In this document: piece after piece, positions 34,809 to 46,630 of the stretch | Position numbering within the stretch: position 1 is the stretch's first letter | Layout of the letters: each line of letters begins with the position of its first letter | NCBI GenBank assembly: GCA_007922195.1 | Contig: ML682120.1 | Location: 105,688-169,687, forward strand | Direction: 5' to 3' | Origin: Podocnemis expansa | Lineage: Eukaryota; Chordata; Testudines; Podocnemididae | DNA length: 64,000 nt | The notes under the pieces: generated by a model | Databases searched by the model: none | The model's input: the letters and a program-made list of their open reading frames with translations, nothing else | What the model was told of the DNA's origin: nothing | Translations under genes and position numbers: made by a program

Positions 34809-35750
34809 GTAAGTCTGACTTCACTCTATCTCTCTCTAACTATTGAAATGTCTATTTTAGTGATAGTTTAACTGAATCCTGCAAAAATCTTCTTTGATTC
34901 TCAGCATTATTAGGGCTTTCTTTCTAAGATGGACTTTTTGTACTTACCCAGTTGCAGGCATGGTTCGATGTAGGTTTTAAAAATTGATGCTGGCATTTTA
35001 AAACTACATAGGGATGAGAAACATTTAATTGTTAAGATGGTTTACTTAGGATTGGACATTCAAACTGCTCAAATGACTCTGAAAAATGTTCTCCTAAATA
35101 TAATTTTATAATGCAGAGTATTGCTATGCCTCTTTTTAAATATAATTATATGGCTAGACTTTCAAAGACTAGCTATATAAATGGATTGCTAGTCTGAAGT
35201 GGTATAGCTATTCTTAAAAAATTAGTTATACTATTGACAATTTTAAACTGAAGTACTCGGCTATTTTAATTCTATGGAAATAAATGGAACTGTCATGATT
35301 GACACCAAATGAAGATTTATTCCTTAGTTATGGTTTGACAGAAGGGTATTTTCGGTTTATTCATTAGCAAGTATTGCTGAATCACAAGCTTTAAATATCA
35401 GAGTGTTGAACCCTGACTAGGGAAAGAACTGGTTTCTATGATGAGGTTAAATCTTAAAAAGGAGATAATCATCATTAAGTCCCCTCGCCTTAATACTTGC
35501 TCTCAATTTCTATTTAGCCTTTAAAATGTTCTGAGCACAATTGTTTCTCAGACAGATAGTGTGTTGAGTGTTGTAGAAACCAAGGCTATTGATCCATTGA
35601 CCAAATGCAAAGAGATTAAAAAGAGTTCAGAAGAATTATTCAGAAGAGACATTAAGCATGAATGGACGGAGAGATCTAGGAGAAATACGGGATGGAAATG
35701 TAGCCAGAAAATAAATAATACAGCCATTGTATAGCTTCTGTGAAGCTATA

Positions 35751-37428
35751 TATGCTATGACTACTCTGTAGCTTTAAGTCAAAATAACGACCCTTAAGTC
35801 GACTTAAATAAAGCGCAGTTCACATTTAGAAATTATTAAGTCAATTTAAGAAAGTGGTTAAGTCGATTTAATAACTCCTGCCCTGTAAACCAGCTTAAGC
35901 TTACTTTACAGGGCAGGCCCCACCCCCAGTCCCCACCCCTGGGTGTGATTTGGCTCGGGCCTGACCCAGCCTGGGGTCCTGATCTGGCTCCAGCCCTGTG
36001 GTGAGGAGCTGGGGCCAGTTTAGCTCCCAGCCCCTCACCGCAAGGGGCAGGGGCTGGCAGCTGGTTGGTGCAGCCTGCAGAGAGGGGCTGAGATGATGGG
36101 GCTCTCAGCCCCTCTCTGTAGGCCACAGGGGCTAGGAGCTCGCTGGGAGCCCATCTGAATCCCAGAGGCTTGCGCTGCTGAGCCAGTAGCTAGGAGTCTG
36201 GTCATTTTCACAGACTCTGAGCCTGTGAAATTGACCAGCTCTTGCTCAGTTTCGCAGGTTTGGAGTCTGTGAAATTGAGCAGGCTTAGTGCTGCTTGGGC
36301 CCCTGCAGCAAGCCTCTGGGAGCTAGATGGACTCCCTGTCAGCTCCTAGCTCCTGCAGCCTACAGAGAGGGGCTGAGAGCCCCATCCTCTGAACCCCTCT
36401 CTGCAGTTCCCTGGGCCTGGCAACTCACTCCAGCCCTGGCTGCTTGCAGGTGGCCAGGGGTGTGAGCTGCTGGTATCTCCCCTGGCCACTTGCAAGCGGC
36501 CGGGGCTGGTGGGAGTCCAGCATCTCCCCCAGGGGACAAGCTGGTTCTTCTTGCCCCTGGTCACTGGCAAGCTGCCAGGGGTGATGCTGGTTCTCCCCAC
36601 TCCTGCCCACTTGTAAGTGGCCAGGGGAGATGCTGGTCTCCGCACCCCTGGGGGAGACACCAGTTCCCCCCAGCCCTGGCCACTTGCAAGGGGCCAAAGG
36701 AGATTCCAGTTTCCACTACCCCTGACTGTTTGCAAGGGGCCAGGGGACAAGCCAGCTCCCCAAACAGTCAGGGAGATGCTGGCTATGGAGAGGGACTTGG
36801 TGCCAGGTTGGCACCTGTGAAAAAGAGGTGGGGGATGCCATCACTCCTAGCCCCTCTCCACAGGTGGTGGGGGGTTGGAGTTGGCTCCCGCTGGTGATGA
36901 CAAGTGAACCATGGCCAAATTAGATGCCGGGTCACTTATCATAGCTGGCAAGAGGCTTCCCGGCCTGGTCAATTTCACTCCTGTGAAACCGACCAGGCTC
37001 CTGAGCCTCCTGCCAGTGGTGATAAGTGACCCTGGGCTGAATTTGGCCCCAGCTTACTGGTCACAGCTGGCAGGAGCCAGCTTCAAGCCCCCGCTGCCTG
37101 TGAAGAGGGGGTGGGAGCGAGGTCAGACTCCTAGCCCCTCTTTGCTGGCCCTGCCACCCGCAGATAGGGGCTGGGAGCTAGACCCAGCTCTCAGCTCATC
37201 CCCAGGGGGCAGGAGCCAGATTGTGCCTTGTTACAGATCAGCCCCTGGACTCGACTGGGCTCAGGGTACCCAATCCGGACCAGGGGTGGGGTAGGAGGAG
37301 GGGTGCCCTGGATATGTCTGCTCCCTGTCCACGGCAGACATACCCTACAGTCAACTTAACTAGTTTGACTTAAAGTCCAACTTGTTAAGTTGACTTCTTC
37401 CCCCCACCCCAATGTAGACATAGCCTAT
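35751..37428. mobile_element. Foldback DNA element with large GC core, copy 6
   Basis: The element (35754-37425) starts GCTATGACTACTCTGTAG and ends AATGTAGACATAGCC, flanked by TAT on both sides. Arms carry TTAAGTCGACTTAA words. The core of about 1.3 kb (35880-37310) is GC-rich and holds many chance frames, none recognisable. It lies in CBP2 intron 1. Confidence 0.75.
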
Positions 37429-37434
37429 TACACC

Positions 37435-37456
37435 ATAGATAGATAGATAGATAGAT
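37435..37456. repeat. (GATA)n microsatellite
   Basis: About five GATA/ATAG units right after the foldback element. Confidence 0.95.
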
Positions 37457-37558
37457 GCAGCTGGAAGATAGCTAGTGTCATAATATATTTGATTCTCACC
37501 TTTCATTCCACTAACACTAATAAATAATGGTTTATTTCCTTCCTATTGTGTGTTCAAG

Positions 37559-37973
37559 GTTTACTTCCAACACAGAAAGATGGCTTCCTACAGAGAGTTG
37601 TGCAATACCCAGTGCTACACAGCATGTGACATGATGTGCCCACGACCAATTGTTGATGCTTGCAATGAGCCCTGTGTTACCTCATGTGGTGACTCCAGTG
37701 CAGTGGTTTACCCACCCCCAGTTATCATGACATTCCCAGGACTGATTCTCACCACTTGCCCTCAGGAAAGCATAGTAGGATCTCAGCACCCTTTGGCATT
37801 GGGAACACTCTTGGTTTAGGGGGCTTCTACAGTTCCCAGATGCTGTGCAATTACAGGGGGTCATACACTTCAAGAGCATCAGCAAGAAACAGAGGATTCT
37901 TGTATCCATATTCCTCTAACATTTCAGAACATACTGCTATGGAAGCTGTCAGCCACATCAGACCCAGAAGTAA
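37559..37973 (+). pseudogene. Corneous beta-protein CBP2, coding exon with frameshifts
   Basis: Exon 2 follows the acceptor TTCAAG (ends 37558), with ATG at 37580. The N-terminal part is Cys-rich and well kept: MASYRELCNTQCYTACDMMC, then DACNEPCVTSCGDSS. The beta core VVYPPPVIMTFPGLILTTCP and QESIVGS follow (about residues 40-67). One base is missing near 37781-37785 (GGATCTCAGCACC, where CBP3 has GGATCCTCTGCACC). The first frame therefore ends at TAG 37817 after 79 residues, while the tail (GIGNTLGLGGFYSS onward) continues in another frame. A second shift near 37905-37930 is suggested because the family ending YGSCQPHQTQK-stop (stop at 37971) is in a third frame. An alternative is that one of these is an assembly error. 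A Penelope-like relic begins 40 bases later. Confidence 0.87.
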
Positions 37974-38009
37974 AATCCACAGAAGAAGGAACAAACCAGC
38001 AATGAAAAG

Positions 38010-38732
38010 CACCCAACCTTAGACAGATACTCACCAGCAACTCCAGATCTAACAACAGAAACATTAAAGCAGGCACACACCCCTGCAACAAACCACGATG
38101 CCAAGTCTGCCCACGTATCTGCACAATAGATACCATCATAGGTCCTAATCCAGCCTGCTATTCCATCAGAGGCTCATTTAATTCTCATCTACTAATGTGA
38201 TCTATGCCATCATGTGCCAGAAATGCCCCAACACCTTATATGTTGGACAAACAGGATGATCACTGCAGAAAAGAATAAATGAACATAGAGTTGATATCAG
38301 AAATCACAGAACAAAACAAACAAAAAAACAGTTCCTGAGCACTCCCATCTTTCTAATCACTCTGTAAATGATTTGTTAACAACTGTACTCAGAGATGTCA
38401 ATGGGGCATCAAGACTTCAAAGAGAAACAGCTGAATTGGAATTAATATGCTAATTAAATTGTGTAAAAACAGGATTAAATTGAGACTAAGGGTTCTTTTC
38501 CCATTACAAAAGGTAATTTGACTTCAGCCTTCCCAGGGTTTGAACCTAACAACTGCTTTGATTTGTTGTTACTGTATGAGCTGATCCTATGTTTTACACT
38601 CCCTTGCATTTATTTTCATTCCATTCTGTAAGTTCACCCATCTTTGAAGCATCTGACAAAGTTGGGTTTTCTCCCACGAAACCTAATAGAAAAAATAAAT
38701 CTGGTACTCTTTAAGTGCCACGTGACTCCTTA
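38010..38732 (+). mobile_element. Penelope-like element 3' relic in CBP2 3' region
   Basis: It starts within the Cys/His linker of the GIY-YIG protein (CTTAGACAGATACTCACC) and continues through decayed VIYAIMCQKCPNTLYVGQTG (one stop just after) to the non-coding tail. That tail has CATCTGACAAAGTTGGGTTTTCTCCCACGAAA. It lies between the CBP2 coding exon and the matching 3' UTR at 38760, so it inserted into the transcribed 3' region. Older than the 21-kb and 49-kb copies. Confidence 0.88.
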
Positions 38733-38739
38733 TGGTTTA

Positions 38740-38915
38740 TTTATTTATTTATTTATTAAAGAAAAAAAGAGCATCCTATGTGAAATGTATCACCTTGGAA
38801 TAGGTTGTTGGCAGGAGACCTTCTTGAAACCCTGGAAGTGCATTCTGTATATTCTGCATTGGTTCATTACACATGTACTTTACAATTCACCAGCCAAATA
38901 AAGATTGTACTACAT
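38740..38915 (+). terminator. CBP2 3' UTR end with poly(A) signal
   Basis: The block AGCATCCTATGTGAAATGTATCACCTTGG to CTTGAAACCCTGGAAGTGC matches the CBP1 3' UTR. AATAAA is at 38897-38902. This would be the ancestral polyadenylation site of the gene. Confidence 0.6.
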
Positions 38916-39764
38916 TCTACTATTGGATTTCTGATTTTACTTTCCTTTTCTTCTTGAATCTACAAAGCACTCGGGATGAAATTCACCCTTGCAAGAACCA
39001 ACATAAGCATCACTTAATTCCTTTTAAATCCCTATAGTGAGAGGATGATCAGTCCCTTGGGTGATCACTACCATTATGCAAGCCCTTTGCATAGGGTTAG
39101 TTCACACTCATTACGCATGTTTTAATACTCATGCTGTTGCGTGGAAATGTGTAGTTTTGCTCATAGCAGGAGAATTTGCAGGTGGTTACTATGGGCTTCA
39201 TTTGCCTATCAAAATGCAGGTGCTCCCCTGCAATGTAAGCTGAAAGGCAAGTCACCCCTGTTGCTAGGAAATAGTCATTTATGCCAGGGCACAGTGGGTG
39301 TAAAATGCTACCAGATCAAAGAATCCATTTCCAGTTTGTGCCAGTGTAAATGGGTGTAAAAAGTGCAGAGAAATGGAGAACCATCAGGAAGTATTTCAGC
39401 ATCATATTGAAATATTGGATCCACCAAATTTAAATCCACAAAAAGTGGATTTTAATAACTTCCCTTCGTCGTTCTTTGTCTTGATATAGTCACAAACTGA
39501 ACAGAGAGAATTTCCAGTCTTTTGTGTGCTGTTCTAAAGGATATCATCAGAAGGGGATTCAAAGACGTTGTTGCAAACAGAGCCTAATTAGTCTGCTAAC
39601 TACAATCCTACAAGACATCTGTGGGTGTCAGGAGCATTGTGTGTCAGATAAATAGATTGAAACACTGACTATTGATTGAGTAATGGAGTCCCATGGCTTT
39701 TAGTGTAGCTAGGTCTTGTAGCATAGCAGATCGCCATTGTTATAGAGAGGAACCTGGAGACATC
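38916..39764. other. Non-coding stretch, no gene seen
   Basis: AT-rich; no conserved frame. Confidence 0.35.
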
Positions 39765-40886
39765 ATGGATAAGTCCACAAGTAGCTCGTTATTTTGAAAA
39801 AAAGTTATTTCTAAATAACATTTTGAAATAAAATCCTTATTTTGAAATGACTTATTTTGAATTAAAAAAAAAAAAATTCAAAATAAGGGAAACCCTGAAA
39901 GCGAAATAGCATGCCCTCAGTGTGTATGTGCTCTTTTGCTCCAGGAGAGGGGCATGATAGGAGATGTGGCAACATAGCCTCCCAGCAGAGCCATGTTGCC
40001 AACCAATCCCCTACCACTGGCTCTCCAGAGCCAGTGGCAGGGGAAAAGGAGTGGGGGGGCACAGATAACGAGGCCCCTTTTTCCCCAGTTTCCCCAGCTC
40101 CCCCTCTTCCCCGCCGCTTCACAGGCGGTGGGGGCATGGATTGCCTAGCCCCCTGCTACCCCCTTTTCCCCACCCCAGCGTCAACAGAGGGGCAGGAGGC
40201 TAGGACCCTGATGGGGCTGGGAGATGCTTGCAGGGTGGAGCTGGGGAGGGGGGCAGAGCCAGCTGCCACTGCCCCTGCCACCCAGGCGGCAAGCGGGGAC
40301 TGCAGGTGGGGGGGTAGAGCTGGCTCCCGGCTGCCAGGGGAGGTGCAGCCGGGGTGAGCTCATGGCGGGGACAGAGCTTGCAGGTGGCCCGGGGCTGGGA
40401 GACCGGGACACCCCGCTAGCTCTGTCCCCATCGCCAGGCAAGCAACTACCCATCCGGGCAGTGGGGAAGGAGGTTTTGGCCCCCACCACTTCCCCTGTCC
40501 CCAGCAAGGGGGAGCAGCGGGTGAAGGCGGCTTTGGCACCCGCTGTTCCCTTGCACATCCCCTCAGCACCCTGGCCGGGTACTGAGGGGGGTGGGACTTA
40601 TTGCCATGGTGCCAGGCACCCTGGGAGGAAGGTCAAACCCCTGTTTTGAAACAAGGGTTGTTTTGAAGCAACATGTGCTAACCACATTGTTTTGAAACAA
40701 CCCTTTCAAAACAAAGGTTATTTCAATTGCAGGTGAGGTTTAGCGGTTTCGAAATAACTGCTGTTATTTCAAAATGACAGCGTCCCGTCATTTCAAAGTA
40801 ACAAAACTTCATCTGGACGCAGAAGTTTTATTTCAAAACAGTGGCTGTTGTTTTGAAATAAAACTCTCGTGTGGACATGCCCCATG
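39765..40886. mobile_element. Foldback DNA element with GC core, copy 7
   Basis: The element (39768-40883) starts GATAAGTCCACAAGTAG and ends CGTGTGGACATGCCC, with ATG on both sides. Arms have TTATTTTGAAATGA and TTTCGAAATAA words; the core (39940-40630) is GC-rich with chance frames. Confidence 0.8.
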
Positions 40887-41333
40887 ACTCTTTATACCAG
40901 GAACTGAAATCTGAAATGCTGAATCCCTGCTGTCATTATTAGATTTGCTCTGGAAGACCCTGTGTGCTGGTGACCTCAGACTGCCTTTTTTTTTTTTTTT
41001 TTTTTAATCTGCTTTGCCAGAGGTTTTGTTTGTTTGTTTGTTCTTCATAATTTAAGTTCAAGGGGGTGGGGAATTAGGCAATTTTTATTTATTGAAAAAT
41101 TCTTTGAACATTTGGATCCAGAGATCCAGTCCAGGACACAGAAGACCAGCAGGATTTACTTTCTAGTTCACCAGAGTTATCACTTTATAGCACTCTACAG
41201 GGACACCTTATATTCAGAAAAGGTGCAGGAAGAGATCAGTAAAGACATTTCTGACCCTGCTGAAACTCCCTTTATCTTCAGCCATTTGCCACTGTCCTCT
41301 GGATTCGTTCTCAGAAATAGGGCCTCTTCTTTC
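40887..41333. other. Non-coding stretch with T run
   Basis: A poly-T run (40987-41005) and no conserved frame. Confidence 0.4.
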
Positions 41334-42314
41334 AGGGTTACCAACGTTAAATTTTATTTTTTACTGACATGAAGATCGGAAATTGATTTTTTAGTGACAT
41401 GTTAAGCTTTTTACTGACATCACTAAAAATACCATAAATAATATAATAATTTCACAAAAGTTTTTACTTACAATATTCTGTGCACTAGAATTTGGAATTA
41501 TACAACTGTTCTAGCCATGGTTAATTGATCAGTCAGGTTCTTTGGATATGTGAAATAATATATAGGGCTAAAGTGGAAGATTTTGTGATGGACAGGTAGC
41601 ATGGCAGTTGCAGTCACCCCCGTGAGCAACCCGACCGTGAACTGATGCTGGGCTTCATGCCCAAAGCACCAGCTGGAGCCAGTCTCCTGTGGGAACTGGC
41701 TAGGGCCTGGTATAAGGTGTTTCGCTGTTTTGCAAGGCTTGGCTGTGATGTACTTCTTTTATCTGTTCCTTTAAGCTATCTTACCCTTGAATCTAAGTGT
41801 GGGAAAGGGAAACTGGGATTGATCACCTCATCTTCTCCTAAAATGCTATATGTGAGCATAGTTCCTGGGAATGGGCGGACTTCGCCATAGGATCTGGAAC
41901 CAAGGTGCCTCGGAAACCTCCTTGGTGTTGTCTGCAGCCGTGTAAGGGGTCCCTGGCTGCTGAAGGGGCATAAGCTATCACCATTGTAATTTTTCTATCT
42001 TTACTGCTTGCTGGGGGCAAATACCCTAGCTTTAATAAAAGTCTTATATTTATGCAGCTGGTGTCGTGGACTGTGTCTGGTGACTCCTCATGAACCTACC
42101 CCTTCCAGGTAACATAACAGAAATGATAATATCATGATCAGTGTAGTTTTATGATACAAGAAGTGATGCTAAACAATGACAATCAACATCAAAATAAAAT
42201 ATGTTTTATTTCTACACAACTTTACTGACAATTTAACTGTTTTATGGATTTACTGACAGTGCCAAAATTTTACATTTTACATTATCAGTAAATTTACTGA
42301 TGGTTGACAACTCC
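41334..42314. mobile_element. TTACTGACA-rich inverted-end element, split by an LTR
   Basis: The left end AGGGTTACCAACGTTAAATTTT and right end AGTAAATTTACTGATGGTTG-ACAACTCCT are imperfect inverted complements. The word TTTACTGACA or its complement recurs on both sides. A GC-richer insertion of about 530 bp (41588-42119) splits it. Confidence 0.55.
41588..42119 (+). repeat. Probable solo retroviral LTR
   Basis: The sequence runs from about TGATGGACAGG to AACATAACA. It has a TATA-like GGTATAAGG (41709), AATAAA at about 42032 and a short R-U5-like end with GTGTCGTGGACTGTG. No coding region is attached and no target duplication is clear. Assignment to an old endogenous retrovirus is by layout only. 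Confidence 0.45.
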
Positions 42315-43440
42315 TATGTGAGGAACACTTGTTACTCTGAATTCTAATCTCCTTTATAGCATATCATAACTGTGCAGTCACTCTATAGAAATCAAAGTCA
42401 GTTCTCTGCAGTTCCATGAGAAAAAAAAAAAGGACAGCAGAACCTTGATCCGCCTCTGCACATATGTGTAGGCTGGAGTTATGATGTAACCAGAGATTCA
42501 TGCCAAGAAGGATTCCTGATAGAGTGCCCTAAAATTATTTCATTTTACTCTCATTTGATGTTATTTGTGTTTCTTTAACATTATTTCAATTTTCATTATT
42601 TTATGGTTTCATATTCAGAAGACTACCAGAAATACAGAGCCAAGAAATTATGCATTTTATCTTATTTTAGATCTGGATTTTTTAACTGTATTTCATGACA
42701 TATCAATAGTTGCAATGCATAATACACAGCTGTTGCTAAATATGTATCACAATATGACATAATATAAAGCTGAAATAATCCATCTTGGTTTATATTGGCT
42801 TTCAAATAATTAAGGGCACATTCTACTTACTACTAATTGAAACATCTTATTTCTAGTAGAGTCGTGTGTAAGATCACTGTCTCCTGTGTGTCTTGGTGTA
42901 AAGGAATATAGTGGGCCTGTGCAATTGCTGTTGACCTTATAAAGGTCTGAGTCACCTTTCACAACAGGGCTTGACAGGTCCAAAGCATCCCAGCGTCACT
43001 CTGCACATGACTGAATTCCACCCACAGTGCATTGTAATAAAAATCAGGAGAAAGGAAAACCAGAGTTCCAATAATGTGATTCAGCATAACTTTAAGGGGA
43101 ATGAGAAGTGGGTACATACATGAATAAAATAATGCAGAGCAGAAAGAATATATTTCCAATGAGGCCTGCAATTCTCAATATGAAAGGAGGCATTTCAAAT
43201 GGAATGTTCTTTCTTTGCTGCAGTTCTGCGCTTTGACCATTAAAGCCCAATTTCAATCATTTTAAGAAAATAAAAAATCAAACATTGCAGGACAGAGCCA
43301 CAACTCCAAAATAAATTATAACATGAGAAGGACACTCAGATTCTCATGACTGTAGGTACAGTTTTGGGGGCTCAGCTCTTTTGAATCCCATTGCCTGAAA
43401 TCTCAGGTATAGATCTTATTTTTCCAGTTTCTGGTTCTCA
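42315..43440. other. Non-coding stretch, no gene seen
   Basis: AT-rich; no conserved frame. The right end abuts the 3' side of the minus-strand CBP4. Confidence 0.35.
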
Positions 43441-43467
43441 CTTGTTCCGTGGATATTTCTTCTCAGA

Positions 43468-43839
43468 TTAACACAACTGACAGCCTCCAGAACAGATGTA
43501 CTGGACTATGGGGAAGAATAAGGGTACGAACATCTAGTACCTAAAGCTGACAGTCCAGAAGTGTACAAGAATTGCACAAGACTCTGGAATCACATGAACC
43601 CCTCTAATTACCCCAGAATGAAATGAACTCCCAAAGCCAAATGGTGCTGATGACCACACAACTCTTTCCTGAGAACAGGAACTGATAACTGAGTCCTGGG
43701 AACTTTGTGACAACTGGTGGTGTGTAGACCACTTCTCTCAAGTCACCACATGTTGTTAAGAACTAGTTGAGAACAAGTCACCTGATCTGGTTTGCAGCAC
43801 TGGTTTGTGGGAAGACATCTTTGTGCAGTGGATATAAAT
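43468..43839 (-). pseudogene. Corneous beta-protein CBP4, decayed coding exon
   Basis: Read on the minus strand, an acceptor-like CTCTAG precedes ATTTATATCCACTGCACAAAG and ATG at 43818-43816, matching the exon-2 start of CBP3. The first frame runs only 20 codons to TAA. Homology continues through shifts: CATGTGGTGACTTGAGAGAAGTGGTCTACACACC (start of the beta core) and GTTCCCAGGACTC...TGTTCTCAGGAAAG. It then continues through TCAGCACCATTTGGCTTTGGGAG and the family end TGTTCTGGAGGCTGTCAG with a stop at 43470-43468. The Cys-rich N-terminal part is damaged most. This is the only family member here on the minus strand, and no exon 1 for it was found upstream (to its right). Confidence 0.82.
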
Positions 43840-45223
43840 CTAGAGCATACGGTGGGAATGAAATAAGCATAATTTAGAAGTTTCAGTAAGACAAAAGGTT
43901 AGAAACTAATATAGTAATCAAAGTACTTTTTAGGGTAGGGATATACATGGAATTTTAATTACTTTATAGAAATTAAGGCACTTTCAAGGACAGATATATA
44001 TTGGAATAGATAGCTCCCTAGAAGCCAGAGATGATCTGATCCTTTAGTTCCTAGCTACATTTCTCCTCTGTTCCCCTCCCGTTTTAGCTTGCTCCTCCAC
44101 CCCATCAACCTTTTTGTATCTCCTTTATTCTCTGCCTCCCTTCCTCAGATGACCCATTTCAGTGAGTCCTCCCTGTGAATGCATTTCACCTATTAATCCT
44201 TTATTGAAGACTTTGCCTAGAAACCCTGTTGTTTTGAGCTTGCATTCATCCCTCTTGTCCTCCTACCCTCTTTTTCAAAAGCCTACCTCTTCTTTTTACA
44301 GCTCCAGACACCAATCAAAAATAGCAAATGACATTTAAAAAGCAACTTCCTTTTTCATAGCTGTATGAAACCATTAATCTTATAAACTTGATAGTAATGA
44401 TTGCTGTTTTATAGGATGAATGACCGATGCTGAGAGGCTAAGCAATTTGCTCTGCATCACTTGGTGATTCAGTGGAAGGGTTGGAAGTAGCCCTTTAGTA
44501 CTCCTAGTTCTTGTTACTGTTCTTATAATTCGTAATTAACATTCTGTATCTCCTGGATGCTGCAACAGATATTGGGGCCCCATTTTAGTCCACACTGTAA
44601 ACAAAGAGTAAGAGAGAATCCCTTCACTAAAACAAACACACAAAAAATCCCCAAAAACAAACCAACAAAACCCCTCTATGACCAATACTGACAAAAGGCC
44701 AGGCCTAGTATCCCAAAGTTAAGTGTGAGGAACAGATGCATAGCTTTTCATGCCGGTTAGAAGGTATATACACTTGAGCGAGTACTTTGGTAGTACACAC
44801 ATTAATATGACCCATCTTTAAATATTTGTACATGTTACATTTACATGGCAGATATGTGGTCTCCCTGCTTGCTCCACTTCCAAAGAATCCAGCAGCCCCA
44901 CACTATGCACTCTCCACTGACTGCTGCATCATGGTAACTGCTCCTGACCGTGCTGCTGCTACTGCTTCCCCTGCCACTCAAGAAGTCCAAGAGCCTGAAG
45001 GGAAAGCACAAGGTGCTGAGCCAGCAGGAGGTGGTGGTGTATGTGGTATGCTGGAGACTGGGGTTGGGAATGGAGGGGTCTGGAGCAGCAGGAGTCTCAA
45101 GAGCAAGGAGTCAGAATGGAGGGTTGGGGAGGGATCGAGGGTGTTAGGAGGGCTGAGGAGGAGTGGAGAGGGGCACAGGGACAAGGGGACTGGATAGGAG
45201 CCGATGGGGACTGGGTAGTGGTA
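43840..45223. other. Non-coding stretch, no gene seen
   Basis: If CBP4 kept its exon 1, it would lie here or further right, but I do not find its CTCTTGACTTC word on the minus strand. 44940-45220 is purine-rich with chance open frames. Confidence 0.35.
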
Positions 45224-45382
45224 GAGGGGATCGATGTTCCCTCTAAAGTTTGGGATGTCATGAGCAAAAATTTTAGTTTGTGAGCAGAAATTTTTCCTCA
45301 TGGTAACTTGTGAGTCCAGCTTTATAGTTACACACTATTATCCATTTTTACTAAAACTACAGTTGCGCACTGTACAAAATAA

Positions 45383-46490
45383 TTCCAAAGGGGCAGCCTT
45401 GTTAGTTTAGTTCAGCAAAAGAAGCAATGAGTCCTGTGGCACTTAAAAACTAACAGATTTATTTATCACATGAGCTTTCATGGGAGAAAATCCCACTTCA
45501 TCAGATGCTTTGAAGATGGGAGAACTAACAGAATGGGATGGAAATAAATGCAAGGGTGTAGCCCTACAAATAGTGTAGTGGCTAGTACCTCTGCTTAACA
45601 TGCAGAAGGTCCTGGGTTTAATTCCCAGGGGGTTGGACTTGATGATCTCATGAGGTCCCTTCCAGCCCTATGATTTGATTTAAGACATGGAGTCAGGTCA
45701 TACTGTAAGCAAATCAAAGCAGTTAAGATCCAAAACACTGGGAAACAGCTCACAGAGAATGGTGAAGTCAAATCACTTGTTGTAATGGAAAAAGAAGCCA
45801 TAGTTTCAATTTAATCCTGCTTTCACACAATCAAATCTGCATATCAATTCTAATTCAGCTGTTTCTATTTGAAGTCTTGATGGCCCATTGACATTCTTGA
45901 GCAAGTCGTTAACAAGTCATCCATACAATGAGTAGAAAGATGGAAGTGCTCAGATACTGGTTTTAGGAGTGTTGTGATTTCTGATATCAGTTTTGTGCCC
46001 ATTTCCTTTGGCATCGGGATTGTCCTGTTTTTCCAATGTATAAGGTGTTGGGGCATTTCTGGCACATGATGCCATAAATCACATTGGCGGATGAGCAGGT
46101 GAATGAGCCCTTGATGGAGTAGCTGGCTTGATGGTCAATGGGCCATCAAGACTTCAAAGAGAAACAGCTGAATTAGAATTGATATGCAGATTTAATTGTG
46201 AGAAAGCAGGATTAAATTGCACCTACAGCTTCTTTTCCCATTACAAGTGATTTGACTTCACCCTCCTCTATGTGCTGTTTCCCAGTGTTTGAATCTTAAC
46301 AACTGCTCTGATTTGCTATTGCTGTAGGACCTGATCCCATGACTTACACTCCCTTGCCTTTATTTTCATCCCATTCTGTTAGTTCTCCCATCTTCAAAGC
46401 ATCTGATGAAGTGGGATTTTCTCCCTTGAAAGTTCATGCAATAAATAAATCTATTCCTCTTTAAATGCCACAGGACTCCGAGATTCTTTT
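45383..46490. mobile_element. Penelope-like element, inverted two-arm copy, older
   Basis: The minus-strand arm (45383-46136) runs from the tail through the decayed GIY-YIG region. It then switches abruptly at about 46137 to a plus-strand arm (46137-46490) starting GGCCATCAAGACTTCAAAGAG. The tail box CTGATGAAGTGGGATTTTCTCCC occurs in both arms. A tRNA-derived SINE interrupts the minus arm. Same layout as the 21.2-kb and 49.2-kb copies but more diverged. Confidence 0.85.
45562..45682 (+). mobile_element. tRNA-Val-derived SINE with CR1 tail
   Basis: The head TAGTGTAGTGGCTAGTACC (A box) and CTGGGTTTAATTCCCAG (B box) frame an anticodon-loop-like CTGCTTAACATGCAG, resembling tRNA-Val(AAC). The body GGGGGTTGGACTTGATGATC...CTTCCAGCCCTATGATT is the CR1 3' end, so CR1 machinery probably mobilised it. 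A second copy lies at 57352-57466. It is not a functional tRNA gene: the acceptor stem is not formed. Confidence 0.85.
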
Positions 46491-46630
46491 GTACAAAATA
46501 GACCCACATTTTAAAATGTGTTTATTGTAAATAGAATTAATTAACTGGGTTTAATTAATTTATTTTTTTTATTTTGATTGAAATTTATTTTTTAGAAAGT
46601 TTTAATTAAAATATATTTAAAGTTTTTCTT

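Noticed and set aside
36346..37294. Open frames of 127-135 codons in the CBP2 intron
   Set aside because: They lie in the GC-rich core of foldback copy 6; repeated GGCCAGGGG-like words keep several frames open.
39862..40649. Proline-rich frames up to 148 codons
   Set aside because: GC-rich core of foldback copy 7; no family match and open on both strands.
45562..45682. Possible tRNA-Val gene
   Set aside because: A and B boxes are present, but there is no acceptor stem and a CR1 tail follows directly; the 57.4-kb copy shows the same, so it is a SINE.
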